Below, one piece after another: positions 8,202 through 16,325 of a stretch of 64,000 nt of DNA. The position numbers were made by a program, and so were the translations under genes. Under the pieces are notes generated by a model, which saw only the letters and a program-made list of their open reading frames with translations, was not told the origin of the DNA and searched no databases. The first letter of the stretch is position 1, and the number at the start of each line of letters is the position of its first letter. This DNA comes from Phycicoccus sp. M110.8 (GTDB lineage: Bacteria; Actinomycetota; Actinomycetes; Actinomycetales; Dermatophilaceae). The stretch is from the NCBI RefSeq assembly GCF_032464895.1, contig NZ_JAWDIC010000001.1:2170001-2234000 (forward strand), given 5' to 3'.

Positions 8202-8486
8202 ATGGGTGGAGTGTGGTTGGTGTCGTCGCTGAAGGCCACGACGACGCATGTGTGGGACCTGGACGCGATGACGTACCGGCGTCAGCCGGGGCCGGAGAGC
8301 TCCTCGATGGAGTACGACGACGTGACGGTGCGCATCACCAAGGTGGGGGCGTGGCCGGAGGTCGGTAGGCGCAGCTTGGTGTTCTTCGACGACCCGGAGG
8401 ACGAGCTGTGGGAGCAGTGGCGGATCTGTTCGACCATCGGCAGCATCACGCGCATGGAGCCGCAGGAGGGTGGTGGCGCGTCGTGA
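8202..8486 (+). CDS. small hypothetical protein
   Basis: A 94-residue protein with no recognised family. It is beta-rich (MGGVWLVSSLKATTTHVWDL, VTVRITKVGAWPEVGRRSLVFF) and acidic at the end. In-frame starts exist at ATG 8124 and GTG 8157/8181, but ATG 8202 places palindrome copy 3 in the upstream region at the spacing seen for copy 2. It overlaps the next gene by 4 bp (GTGA), so the two form an operon. Confidence 0.55.
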   Translation: MGGVWLVSSLKATTTHVWDLDAMTYRRQPGPESSSMEYDDVTVRITKVGAWPEVGRRSLVFFDDPEDELWEQWRICSTIGSITRMEPQEGGGAS

Positions 8487-8833
8487 GCGGTGGTGACGAG
8501 GTGGAGACGGTGCAGCTGCCGATGGTGTGCACGTGCTCACCGGAGGGGGCGCAGGCGGCGGCCGAGCTGCGGGCTCGAGTGACCGAGCGGTTGTCTGAGG
8601 GGTCGAGGGTTCTGCGGGCGCGGCCGGTGACTGATGCCGGGTTTCTCTCTGCGGTGTGCTTGTCGTTGAACGCTGACTTCCAGGCGCACGTGGCGGGCAT
8701 CTTCATGGACCAGTGGTTCCTGGTCGTGGTGGAGCAGCTGCTGCCCTCGAATGAGGAGCGTCGGGTTGTTGTTCAGGCTGACGCGGCGGAGGACGGCTTG
8801 GCTGCGGTGTGGGAGTGGTTGTCGCAGGCGTGA
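8483..8833 (+). CDS. small hypothetical protein
   Basis: A 116-residue protein starting at GTG 8483, overlapping the stop of the previous gene. It is helical and acidic (EGAQAAAELRARVTERLSEG), with a hydrophobic AHVAGIFMDQWFLVVVEQLL stretch at about residues 75-94 that is probably a buried helix rather than a membrane span. No family recognised. Coupling to the preceding gene suggests the products work together. Confidence 0.55.
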   Translation: MSGGDEVETVQLPMVCTCSPEGAQAAAELRARVTERLSEGSRVLRARPVTDAGFLSAVCLSLNADFQAHVAGIFMDQWFLVVVEQLLPSNEERRVVVQADAAEDGLAAVWEWLSQA

Positions 8834-8965
8834 CGGCAAGGGTTGCAGTTCCAAGTGTCCGGCGGCCTGGGTTGTTCGTGGGGCCAGATAGCAGCCCGTG
8901 CCGTTTTGATGGCGCCCCCTGACCCGGGCGCGGTGCCGACCCTGCCCTCGCACTGTTCTGAGCGC

Positions 8966-9166
8966 CTACGTGCCTGGCGGTGCCGGCTCCTCAATGTGTC
9001 CGTCGTTCCAGTGCATCATCACGACCGCTGGCGGGTTGTGGTCGGCGAGGTCTTGGAGGTGCCGTACCGCGTCGTCCAGCGATGCGTGCCGGTCGAGGAC
9101 GGTCAACCCGCGGCGGCACGCCCAGGTGCCGTCGCCGTCCTGCACACCGCGAAAGAACCACGCCAT
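8966..9166 (-). CDS. small DUF2188-like protein
   Basis: A 66-residue protein, MAWFFRGVQDGDGTWACRRG at the start, then a helix SLDDAVRHLQDLADHN and a strand PAVVMMHWNDGHIEEPA. This strand-helix-strand layout (input residue reading, aromatic W-C-R-G turn, helix over a sheet) resembles the short DUF2188-type proteins common in actinobacteria, whose function is unknown. The half-site GCCCTACAC on the gene strand lies about 22 bp upstream of ATG 9166. Confidence 0.55.
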   Translation of the reverse strand: MAWFFRGVQDGDGTWACRRGLTVLDRHASLDDAVRHLQDLADHNPPAVVMMHWNDGHIEEPAPPGT

Positions 9167-9202
9167 TCCGGCACGCTAAACGCACCCGTGTAGGGCCGCG
9201 AC

Positions 9203-9216
9203 GGGCCATTGGTCCC
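9203..9216. promoter_or_regulatory. DosR/DevR-like box 1
   Basis: GGGCCATTGGTCCC, a dyad close to the DosR/DevR consensus GGGACTTTAGTCCC of actinobacterial hypoxia/NO regulons. Two better copies follow within 200 bp, all in the 394-bp gene-free stretch upstream of the first GAF-ANTAR gene. Confidence 0.45.
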
Positions 9217-9260
9217 GACTGTCTGCGGTCAGCCGCGCCAAGCGTGCCGCGTTGCCCGTC

Positions 9261-9274
9261 GGGACCTTGGTCCC
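9261..9274. promoter_or_regulatory. DosR/DevR-like box 2
   Basis: GGGACCTTGGTCCC, a perfect dyad in the same intergenic stretch as box 1. It fits the GGGAC-N4-GTCCC core of DosR-type operators. No DosR gene is in the window. Confidence 0.5.
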
Positions 9275-9404
9275 TGTACCAACGACAGAGCCCCCCGTCA
9301 TGGTGGGAGCGCGGGTTCTCCTAGTCATACCCGCCGCGCCCCCGTCCACCCCCTGGCGGGGGCGCCCACTGCCCCGGCGAAGGCAGGGCCGCATCGCGCG
9401 TCGC

Positions 9405-9418
9405 GGGACCTTGGTCCC
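9405..9418. promoter_or_regulatory. DosR/DevR-like box 3
   Basis: GGGACCTTGGTCCC, identical to box 2, 144 bp further on and 142 bp upstream of the GAF-ANTAR start at 9561. Exact repetition of the 14-mer argues for a binding site rather than chance. Confidence 0.5.
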
Positions 9419-9491
9419 TAGCACGTGGGCCAGCTCGAGGATTGTGTTGGCCTACGCGCCGAACAGCAGGGCCCTGACTGTCGTGCGTGTA

Positions 9492-9521
9492 GGACGCCCG
9501 CACCCAACCGTGCGGGCGTCC
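9492..9521. terminator. 12-bp GC hairpin upstream of GAF-ANTAR gene
   Basis: GGACGCCCGCAC, loop CCAACC, then the exact complement. No T-run follows. It could end transcripts from the DosR-like promoters or act in the leader of the GAF-ANTAR gene 39 bp downstream. A sister hairpin with the same GTAGGACGCCC start occurs at 14284-14318. Confidence 0.5.
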
Positions 9522-9560
9522 GCCCCTGTCCGGCGTGCGGATGCGGGACAATCCGGGGGC

Positions 9561-10313
9561 ATGACGCCGTCTGAGTACGAGAGCCCGAAGGGGAAGCCGT
9601 CCGCGCAGGACCAAGGCACCGCCGTCGACACCGACGCCCTGGCCCAGCAGCTCGCGGACATCGCCCGGTCCCTGGAGGCGGAGCCCGAACCCGGTGCGAT
9701 GTTGGAGCAGCTCGTTCGGGCCGCCGTCGCCCTCATCCCGGGCACCGATGAGGGGTCGCTGAGCGTGGTGCAGGGACGGGCTGAGGTGTCGTCCCGGCAC
9801 GCGACCGGTGACCTGCCACGCCAGGTGGACGACCTGCAGACGTCGACCGGGCAGGGGCCGTGCCTGGACGCTGCGTTCGAGGAGCAGACAGTCCGCGTGC
9901 CGGACATGGCCAACGAGGGCCGGTGGCCTGACTTCGCACCCAAGGCGGCACAGTTGGGGGCCGCGAGCATGCTGTCGTTCCAGTTGTACGTCGAGGGTGA
10001 CAACCTCGGGGCGCTGAACCTGTACAGCCGAAGCGTGGACGCGTTCACCGACGAGTCCGAGCACGTCGGGTTGCTGTTCGCCAGCCATGCCGCCATCGCG
10101 TTCGCGGACGCGCAGAAGGTGCAGAACCTCAAGGTCGCCCTGGCGTCCCGGGACGTCATCGGTCAGGCCAAGGGCATCCTGATGGAGCGGTTCAAAGTCA
10201 CCGGGGACCAGGCGTTCATGATGCTGGTCACGGCCAGCCATAACAGCAACCGCAAGGTTCACGACATCGCTGAGGAGCTGGCCATGACCGGCCACATCGG
10301 CCGCCCACGCTGA
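9561..10313 (+). CDS. GAF and ANTAR domain protein
   Basis: A 250-residue RNA-binding antitermination-type regulator. Residues about 25-165 are a GAF sensor domain (LEQLVRAAVALIPGTDEGSL, STGQGPCLDAAFEEQTVRVP, LGALNLYSRSVDAFTDES). Residues about 185-240 are the ANTAR domain (VIGQAKGILMERFKVTGDQA, then a LVTASHNSNRKVHDIAEEL helix). ANTAR proteins bind paired stem-loops in leader RNA and prevent termination; the GAF part senses a ligand or redox state. ATG 9561 is preceded by GGGGG. The upstream stretch carries three DosR-like dyads and a hairpin. A second GAF-ANTAR gene follows at 10827. Confidence 0.88.
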   Translation: MTPSEYESPKGKPSAQDQGTAVDTDALAQQLADIARSLEAEPEPGAMLEQLVRAAVALIPGTDEGSLSVVQGRAEVSSRHATGDLPRQVDDLQTSTGQGPCLDAAFEEQTVRVPDMANEGRWPDFAPKAAQLGAASMLSFQLYVEGDNLGALNLYSRSVDAFTDESEHVGLLFASHAAIAFADAQKVQNLKVALASRDVIGQAKGILMERFKVTGDQAFMMLVTASHNSNRKVHDIAEELAMTGHIGRPR

Positions 10314-10826
10314 CGCCCCGTCCGCGCCGCGGCCGAACAGTCGCAGCCCAGTCGGTCTGCGGCCTGGCCGCCGAGACGGGGCCGCACGCGATGTTTCACG
10401 GGCTTCCCGACTCACTGCGCGTGCATCGCGGCCGAGTCGGGGCCACCATCGAAGGGTGACCGGTGCCGCGAAGGTGACGTGCCCGCAGTGGGCGAGCGAA
10501 AAGGTGACGGCCGTCGTCGTTCCCCGTCCGCACGCGGGGCAGGAGCCCGGCAAGCCGCCAACGCGCCGGGCGTGGCGTTGCCTGCAGTGCGACGCCCAGT
10601 GGGTCTGACCCGGCAACGGAACAGTTCGCGTACTGCTGTGACTGGTCCGTCTGCTTGACTGGTCCGGTCACGTAGCGCTGTCCAACCCACTGCAGCCGTC
10701 TGCGGGCACCACAGAAGGTGGCGTCATGAATGCCAGATGCATCCTGCTGCGTCACATCCTGGGCCGCATCTGGCAGTCCGGCCCGCGGCCGTTGAACCAG
10801 CCCCAGTCGTGCGAGACGATGCCGGC
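10314..10826. other. gap between two GAF-ANTAR genes
   Basis: 513 bp. It contains one short frame with zinc-ribbon features (10456-10608, listed separately). Otherwise only GC-rich sequence with no strong dyads or repeats that I could see. Confidence 0.4.
10456..10608 (+). CDS. possible 50-residue zinc-ribbon protein
   Basis: A GTG-started frame reading VTGAAKVTCPQW near the start and WRCLQCDAQWV at the end. Two Cys-rich knuckles separated by about 30 residues look like a miniature zinc ribbon, but the first is CPQW where CPxC would be expected, so it may be damaged (TGG for TGC is one base). Only a GAAGG abutting the start could serve as ribosome binding site. Weak call. Confidence 0.35.
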   Translation: MTGAAKVTCPQWASEKVTAVVVPRPHAGQEPGKPPTRRAWRCLQCDAQWV

Positions 10827-11552
10827 ATGAGCGGCTCGGTCGGGGAGTCGCCAGCGGACTTCGCGCAGGCAGCGCGGGAGCTGGCACAAGCACGCGGCGT
10901 CGTTCCCACCTTGCGCGCCGTCGTCGACAACGCCGTGTCCATGCTGAACTGCGACTGGGCGGCCGTGGCAGCGACCGAGCACCTGGGCACCCACCCGGCG
11001 AAGTTCTCCGCCACGAACAACGACACCATCGCCGAGGTCGTCGCAGCCGTGGCCGCCGACGCTCGTGACAGTCCCGGCATCAGCGCGTACCGGACCGGCC
11101 GCGTCGTCGTCTGCAACGACCTCACCACCGACGCCCGGTTCGGGCAGTACGCGGCCGAACTGACCGCCCGGACCCCGATTCGCTCCGTCCTGTCCGTCCC
11201 CCTGCGCATGAACGACACCTCCCTGGGCGTGTTGTCCTGCTACGCCCGGCGTCCGGGCGCGTTCAACGACACTGCCGTCGCCGATGCGGGCGTGCTGGCG
11301 GTCCATGCCGTGGTCGCTGTCGCAGCCGCTCAGGACGAGCTGCGAGCCGACAACCTCGAAATCGGGTTGCTGAGCGCACGGACCACCGGAACCGCCGTGG
11401 GCATCTTGATGGAGCGGTACAAGCTGACCTCTCAGGACGCGTTCACCCTGCTCAGCAAGTCAAGCCAGAACCTGAACCGGCCGCTGGCCATGCTTGCCGC
11501 GGAACTGGTGGAGACCGGCACCTTCGTCGGCTTAGGCGGTCTCACTCCGTAA
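10827..11552 (+). CDS. GAF and ANTAR domain protein
   Basis: A 241-residue paralogue-like regulator. A GAF domain spans about residues 25-165 (LRAVVDNAVSMLNCDWAAVA, VCNDLTTDARFGQYAAEL, IRSVLSVPLRMNDTSLGVLS). The C-terminal ANTAR domain includes GTAVGILMERYKLTSQDAFT and LSKSSQNLNRPLAMLAAELV. The mode of action inferred from family is RNA binding at dual stem-loops. ATG 10827 follows a GCCGGC stretch with no clear Shine-Dalgarno site. Its 3' end overlaps the convergent third GAF-ANTAR gene by 21 bp, so transcripts of the two are complementary there. Confidence 0.86.
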   Translation: MSGSVGESPADFAQAARELAQARGVVPTLRAVVDNAVSMLNCDWAAVAATEHLGTHPAKFSATNNDTIAEVVAAVAADARDSPGISAYRTGRVVVCNDLTTDARFGQYAAELTARTPIRSVLSVPLRMNDTSLGVLSCYARRPGAFNDTAVADAGVLAVHAVVAVAAAQDELRADNLEIGLLSARTTGTAVGILMERYKLTSQDAFTLLSKSSQNLNRPLAMLAAELVETGTFVGLGGLTP

Positions 11553-12437
11553 CTGCCGATCCTTTGTCCGTATGCTCGCGGGCCATTTTTCCGGCTCGGC
11601 GACGGGTGTCCCGGAGGCCCTGACGACCTCGTGGCCGTCCGCCGCGACCGACCCGTCAGCAGGCGCCGCCTCCTCCAAGGGGTCGGAGTGGGCGGTCAGG
11701 TCGAGAACGGCAGCCACGTCTGGCTGCTCGTCGCTGTCAGGGCGCTCGGCCTTCGTGTGGAGGGCGTTGGCCTGGTCGACGAAGTGCCTAGCTACCTCCC
11801 GCAGGTCGACGCTGCTCTTCTGCGCCAGGGTGGTCAGGTAGGCGAAGGCGGCGTGGTCGTCGAGGCCGAAGCGCTCCATCGCCAGTCCCACGGCCTTGCC
11901 GACCACCCGGTTGGTCTCGAGGGCGACCGTGAGCTGGTGCTCACGCTGCGCCTGGGCGAGGGCCAGGGCCGCCTGGCCGGCGAGCAGCTTGGCCTGGGCC
12001 AGCCGAACCATGTCGACGGGCAGGTATGCCGCGGAGTACAGGTTCAGGGCGCCGAAGGTCTTGTTTCCCAGGACGAGGGGCACACTGAGGATGGAGCGCA
12101 CACCGGCCTCGACCGCCCGCGACGTGAACGGCGCCCAGCGGTGCTCGCTCTCGGTGTCGTCGGTCACGACCGTGTGGTCCTCGCGCAGGGCCGTGAGCCC
12201 TGGCCCCTCGTCGAGGTCGTTCTGGAGGGAGTCAAGGTCCCAGACGAGCTGGTGGTTGGCGACCAAGGTGGTGTACGTGCCCGAGCGGTTGGCGCCGCTG
12301 ATCCCGACGAAGGTGCCGGGTGCCCACAGCTCCGCCATGTCGAGCAACGACTCGAGGGCGGGGAGCACGGCGCCGCCGCACCACGCGGAAGCCTGCCCGT
12401 CGAGTGCGACGAGGTTGGGTGAGGACGAATACGTCAC
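11532..12437 (-). CDS. GAF and ANTAR domain protein with extended tail
   Basis: A 301-residue regulator. GAF domain at about residues 5-150 (FVGISGANRSGTYTTLVANH, DEGPGLTALREDHTVVTDD, RSILSVPLVLGNKTFGALNL). ANTAR domain at about 160-215 (VVGKAVGLAMERFGLDDHAA, LTTLAQKSSVDLREVARHF). A C-terminal extension of about 85 residues is acidic and Ala/Pro-rich, probably disordered, and is absent from the two neighbours. GTG 12437 is chosen since GGAG precedes it by 8 bases; longer starts to 12509 lack a site. It converges on the gene ending at 11552. Confidence 0.82.
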   Translation of the reverse strand: MTYSSSPNLVALDGQASAWCGGAVLPALESLLDMAELWAPGTFVGISGANRSGTYTTLVANHQLVWDLDSLQNDLDEGPGLTALREDHTVVTDDTESEHRWAPFTSRAVEAGVRSILSVPLVLGNKTFGALNLYSAAYLPVDMVRLAQAKLLAGQAALALAQAQREHQLTVALETNRVVGKAVGLAMERFGLDDHAAFAYLTTLAQKSSVDLREVARHFVDQANALHTKAERPDSDEQPDVAAVLDLTAHSDPLEEAAPADGSVAADGHEVVRASGTPVAEPEKWPASIRTKDRQLRSETA

Positions 12438-12784
12438 GACGACTCCAGTCCGACTGCGGTGAGGATCACCAAGCGGTCGCGTTGCTGGGACGAGTCGCCT
12501 GAGGGTCACTGGTGGTGCCCATCAAGGTCCGGATGTGGACCTTGCGGTCAGCGTACGCCACATTCCCGTCGCATCGGCCCTGACCTGCGCATTTCTTCGG
12601 TTTGGCCGGCATGAAAGAGGAGCGCGCAGCCGCTCCGGCAGCCGGCCAGGTCGACAACGGGCACGACAGCGGTCAACTGCAAGTGCATGCCAGTGTGACC
12701 TGTGCTGGGGTCTGCACCTACTCGCACCGGCCCTCGGTGCACCGCGGCGCCCAAGTCGGATGGGTTGATTGACTTGTGCAGCAC
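12438..12784. other. gap without a recognised gene
   Basis: 347 bp upstream of the third GAF-ANTAR gene. I see no protein-like frame, no strong dyad and no repeat shared with other parts of the window. Confidence 0.4.
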
Positions 12785-13189
12785 TCACAGTCGGTCGGGG
12801 GTGATCCGGTTGATCTTGACGAGGAACCCGTCAGGGGTACGCAGTTGCAGCTGTCGTCCGAAGCCTGTGTCGGTCGTCGGGGAGTTGATGGTGATGCCGG
12901 CCTCGCGCGCTGCCGACTCGATGTCTTCCAGCGGAGTCCGGGCTTCGAAGTTCAGCACGACGTCGCCTTCGCCTTGGTCCGGGTTGGGCGGGTGGGCGAG
13001 CACGCCCAGCTCAGCACCGCCGATGGCGACTTGGACCCAGTCACCGTCCTGGCTTCCCTGTGCGACGGTCCCTCCCAGCACTCGAAGGGACGCGACGGTG
13101 GCAGCCAGGTCTCGCACGTGAACCATCGGCTGGAGCACGACCTCAACCGTGGGGAGGTCGCCTTGCCCCGTCGTGCCTTCACTCGTCAT
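12785..13189 (-). CDS. VOC-superfamily (glyoxalase-like) protein
   Basis: A 134-residue single VOC module. The paired beta-alpha-beta units are visible: VEVVLQPMVHVRDLAATVAS and VLGGTVAQGSQDGDWVQVAI in the first half, then DVVLNFEARTPLEDIESAAR and QLQLRTPDGFLVKINRI at the end, where the terminal TPDGFLV motif is typical. Members act as glyoxalases, dioxygenases or antibiotic-binding proteins; usual metal residues are not clearly placed (E in EVVLQP, E in NFEART), so activity cannot be predicted. ATG 13189 chosen; the frame remains open to 13456. Confidence 0.75.
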   Translation of the reverse strand: MTSEGTTGQGDLPTVEVVLQPMVHVRDLAATVASLRVLGGTVAQGSQDGDWVQVAIGGAELGVLAHPPNPDQGEGDVVLNFEARTPLEDIESAAREAGITINSPTTDTGFGRQLQLRTPDGFLVKINRITPDRL

Positions 13190-13590
13190 GCCACGAAGCC
13201 CAAGCCGCGGCCAGGCGAACCTCGCGGGCAACGCCTCGACCCGGATGACCTCGAGTGGGTTCGCAACTTCCTGAGCCTGTCGGCCAAGCAGGTATGGGTC
13301 GACCATGGCCTGCGCCCCCGCGACGCGGCCTTGGCCAAGGAGTGCGCTGGCCGCGGACTCGCACCACACCAACTCGGCGCCCTCGTTGGAGCGAAACCGC
13401 TGTGGTGGTGGATCACCGAGGGCGGGCAGTCTGTCGACTGGGTACTCCAGCAACAACGTCTACGCGGCGAACGCGGCCAGAACCAAACCGGCTGAACCCG
13501 GTCAGCTCAGCGCAGAACCGGCGCCGCGTTAGCCGAGGTAACCAGTGGTAGCTGCGCCTTGGCGACTACAGCCGTCGCCGGGTCATGCAC
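13190..13590. other. gap with an ambiguous open frame
   Basis: 401 bp. A forward frame across 13190-13495 has protein-like stretches (WVRNFLSLSAKQVWVDHGLR, GAKPLWWWITEGGQSVDWVL) but no good start outside the VOC gene, while the opposite strand is also open as an extension of the VOC frame. It may be a gene remnant; it is not called. Confidence 0.3.
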
Positions 13591-14055
13591 CTACTTGACG
13601 GCCGTGTAAGTGCGCCGACCATGGTGTGTAAGTGAGGAGCTGCCGCCGCCCAAGATCGCAAGGTCAGAGCATCGGTTAGCACCCCTGCGCCGCAGCGGCG
13701 GCAGGCAGGCGCCGAGCGGAAGGAACGCGACGACGTTGCCGAGGACCTCGCCGACCGAGAAGCGGCGCACCGCGTCCGAGTTGCTGAACAGGTAGTCCGC
13801 GATGGTCCTGAACGGGATCAGGTTCAAGGAGCGGACCGACCCCGGCGTCCGCGACAACAGCAGCAGCTTCGCCAGGAACACCAGGTAGTGCACGAACACG
13901 ACGCACACCACAACCACGGCCAGCTTCGTACCGACGCCCAGCGAGGGCCACACCGCGGGGCCGTCGCTGGCTGGGTGGGACCGAGACTGCGCCTGCACGG
14001 CGTCAGTGTACGAATCGGCGCTGCGCGATTCGTGGAGGTGCCTGAGCCGGTGCAA
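13591..14055 (-). pseudogene. truncated VanZ-family membrane protein
   Basis: The first about 125 residues are a VanZ domain N-terminal half: a TM helix (LAVVVVCVVFVHYLVFLAKL), then LNLIPFRTIADYLFSNSDAV and the diagnostic GEVLGNVVAFLPLGACLPPL. VanZ proteins normally run on for a further 60-100 residues with two or three more TM helices. Here homology stops after LRRRG at about 13680 and the frame ends in unrelated sequence (LGGGSSSLTHHGRRTYTAVK). The break looks like a deletion or rearrangement junction. Confidence 0.6.
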
Positions 14056-14191
14056 ACGCAGACGTCGCCGCGACCGTTAGCCCATGTCCCCAGAAGATGA
14101 AGGCGTCTGCGAAAGACCTCGCGACGGGGACCGCACCGTCCGGGTCTCGTACGCGTTGGCCAGCGGGGCGCCAGGGGCGGACGGCACTGTA

Positions 14192-14205
14192 GGGACTTTC
14201 GTCCT
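14192..14205. promoter_or_regulatory. DosR/DevR-like box 4
   Basis: GGGACTTTCGTCCT, close to the DosR consensus. It lies in the 408-bp gap (14056-14463) before the gene at 14464, and like the boxes near 9.3 kb it is followed by a GTAGGACGCCC hairpin. Nothing else is seen in that gap. Confidence 0.5.
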
Positions 14206-14283
14206 TGACCCGTGAGTGGGCGCCCCGGCAAGGTGGGGCGCACGCGCTTCGGGGGATTCCCGTCCCATCCACGTCAGCGCGTA

Positions 14284-14318
14284 GGACGCCCACACCCACT
14301 CACCCCGTGTGGGCGTCC
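14284..14318. terminator. 12-bp GC hairpin, sister of 9492-9521
   Basis: GGACGCCCACAC, 11-base loop, then GTGTGGGCGTCC. It shares the GTAGGACGCCC lead and the following CGC with the hairpin at 9492, and in both places it follows DosR-like dyads. No T-run. Terminator or leader element. Confidence 0.5.
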
Positions 14319-14463
14319 GCTTGCCCCAAGCGTGGCAGGGGAACGCGACGGCTCGTGCCGCAGGCTGAGCCCGAGTCGCCAAGTTCGCGGATCTGGGCAC
14401 GGCGGTCGTCCGAGCGGCGTACGGTGCTCACGCAGGCGGTGCCGGGGCGGGTGAGGTGTCAGC

Positions 14464-15258
14464 GTGGATGAATCGGGGCGCCTCGCCGTGGGCTGGGGTG
14501 GGACGCGAGGGTCAGCGGTGTTGACGACTGCTGTGTTGCTGCGGCAGCTGGGCTTGGGGCCTGCGTGGGCTGAGCGGCTGGAGGCGGAGCTGGTTCACGA
14601 CGGTGTCGCACGCGTTGACCGGGCTTGGGACGTCGAGGCGACCCAAGGGTGGGTTCATCGCGTCGAGGCTGCTGGTGATCTGCTGACGGTTCGGGACCTG
14701 CGGATCGTGGTGATGTGGTCGGAGGGCTTTCCCCCGACGATCATCAAGGACCGTGCCAACACCAAGCTGCGACCGGAGCGTGTGCGCCGGACGGCGCTGA
14801 CCGTGGCTCTGCGGTACAGGCAGCAAGCCGTACTGCTGCGTGGCGGCGCCGCGCACCGTCTGGTGCTCGGCGGCTTCCCACCGGCCGGGGCGGTCCCGAA
14901 TGTTGTGCTGCGGGTGGTGGAGCGCCTGTGGTTGGGCGGCGCCCCTCGCGCTGACATTGCACGTGCTACCGGGCTGGGGCGGATGCAGCTGGCGCGCGCG
15001 GTGGCTGAGTTGCCGCCGCGGCTGTCAGTAGGAGAGGTCACCGCTCGATTCGGCTGGTCCCCAGCCAACGTGAACCAGAAGTTGGCGCACGGGTCCTTCC
15101 CACCTGAGGACGGGCGTGACGGTCCCACCCAGCACAAGCGGTGGTGGTGGCCCACCACGATCGAGGCGTGGGAGCAGTCCCGCACGCTGACCCAGTGCCC
15201 GCACTGCCCGGCGCGTGTTGAACGTCTGGTCCCGCACCTGGTCACACACCAGCAGTAA
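14464..15258 (+). CDS. hypothetical protein with C-terminal zinc-finger-like motif
   Basis: A 264-residue helical protein starting at GTG 14464 with GAGGTG 7 bases upstream. No family is recognised. It has two helix-turn-helix-like segments: APRADIARATGLGRMQLARA at about residues 160-179 and SVGEVTARFGWSPANVNQKL at about 188-207, the second resembling a winged MerR/excisionase-type helix followed by WWWPTTIEAWEQS. The last 25 residues read CPHCPARVERLVPHLVTHQ, a C2H2-like zinc site. A DNA-binding role is likely. The upstream gap carries a DosR-like box and hairpin. Confidence 0.6.
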   Translation: MDESGRLAVGWGGTRGSAVLTTAVLLRQLGLGPAWAERLEAELVHDGVARVDRAWDVEATQGWVHRVEAAGDLLTVRDLRIVVMWSEGFPPTIIKDRANTKLRPERVRRTALTVALRYRQQAVLLRGGAAHRLVLGGFPPAGAVPNVVLRVVERLWLGGAPRADIARATGLGRMQLARAVAELPPRLSVGEVTARFGWSPANVNQKLAHGSFPPEDGRDGPTQHKRWWWPTTIEAWEQSRTLTQCPHCPARVERLVPHLVTHQQ

Positions 15259-15308
15259 AACCAGCCGGTGAGGTACGACCCTGTCGCGACCAGGCCGCCA
15301 CGGTCCGG

Positions 15309-16106
15309 TCAGGCAGGTTCGTCGACGCGGGGCCGGTCGACGCCCGTGCGCTGGAGCCAGGCGACCAATGCTCCGAAGAGGAGGAGGGCGACGAGGGAGA
15401 CGGTGCCGTCGCCGAAGCCCAGGCCGCCGGCCTTGGTGTGGGGTTTGCCGAGCCAGTCGGCGATGGAGGCACCCAGTGGACGGGTCAGGACGTATGCCGT
15501 CCAGAAGCAGGTGACCGGGCCGAGGACCTGCAGCCGCCAGAGCGCGAGCGGCACGAGGATGAGGGCGCCGAAAACGAGGACGGAGGCGAGGTAGCCCAGC
15601 CGCAGTGTGAACGCGGTGAGGTCGCCGGCGGCGGTCCCCAGCGCGAAGGTGGCCACGACGGTGGCCCAGTAGAAGAGCTCGCGGCGGCGGGTGGTGATGC
15701 TGTGGATCGAGACGCTGCCCTCGACCTTCTGCCAGGCCGCCAGGCAGACGAGCACCGCGAGAAGGTAGCCCACGGTCGTCACGGCATACGGCACGCCCAG
15801 GACGACGTGCACCGCGTCGGCGACCATGGTCCCGAAGACGGCCACCATGGCCACGGCGGTCCAGTAGCGCACCGGGCTGTACGAGGCCGCCCCGAGCTGG
15901 ATGCCAACGGCGACCACGAACGCGACGAATCCCACGCCCACGGCCACGACCGGGCTGCGCCCCGCGAGGAAGTCCGAGATAGCCTCGCCCATTCCCGTCG
16001 TCAGCAGCTTCACGACCCAGAAGGCGAGTGCGACGTGCGGGACGGTGGGGGCCACCCGCGCAGAGGTGGGCCGGGACAGGAGGGAGGGAGGCGACACGGC
16101 CCACAC
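15309..16106 (-). CDS. COG4705-type multi-pass membrane protein
   Basis: A 265-residue integral membrane protein with about seven hydrophobic helices. The family pattern is visible: FWVVKLLTTGMGEAISDFL in the first helix, AVGIQLGAASYSPVRYWTAV, VVATFALGTAAGDLTAFTLR and FWTAYVLTRPLGASIADWLG. The repeated GxGEAxSDxL / GTAxGD / RPLGASxADWL motifs are typical of COG4705, whose substrate is unknown. The window reading starts at GTG 16106; GTG 16055 would begin just before the conserved VPHVALAFWV and fits family length better. Neither has a good ribosome binding site. Confidence 0.72.
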   Translation of the reverse strand: MWAVSPPSLLSRPTSARVAPTVPHVALAFWVVKLLTTGMGEAISDFLAGRSPVVAVGVGFVAFVVAVGIQLGAASYSPVRYWTAVAMVAVFGTMVADAVHVVLGVPYAVTTVGYLLAVLVCLAAWQKVEGSVSIHSITTRRRELFYWATVVATFALGTAAGDLTAFTLRLGYLASVLVFGALILVPLALWRLQVLGPVTCFWTAYVLTRPLGASIADWLGKPHTKAGGLGFGDGTVSLVALLLFGALVAWLQRTGVDRPRVDEPA

Positions 16107-16325
16107 CGCACCACGTGGTCCTGCACGTTCCCTGACCAGACCCTGTGCGTCGGCTCAGGGCCTCGCCGAACCCGCTGTCCTTGCTCCGGACGTCGTCGAG
16201 AGCCGGGTCGCTGGAACCTTGCTCTGCTTCCCCCGGCAGGCCGGTCAGACCTGCGGTGCCGCGTTCCTTTGATGAAGCCGCCACAACGAGCGGCTGGCGT
16301 CAGGCGCGTCGGGCACACTGCGTTC

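Noticed and set aside
13118-13495. Forward gene overlapping the VOC gene start
   Set aside because: Some protein-like stretches but no usable start outside the VOC coding region; recorded only as an ambiguous gap.
14004-14020. TGTACGAATCGGC, similar to the right-end terminus TGTCCGAATCGGC, as the missing left end
   Set aside because: No AAGTGTCA-type repeats follow, no tadA flank precedes it, and it lies within the VanZ-like frame.
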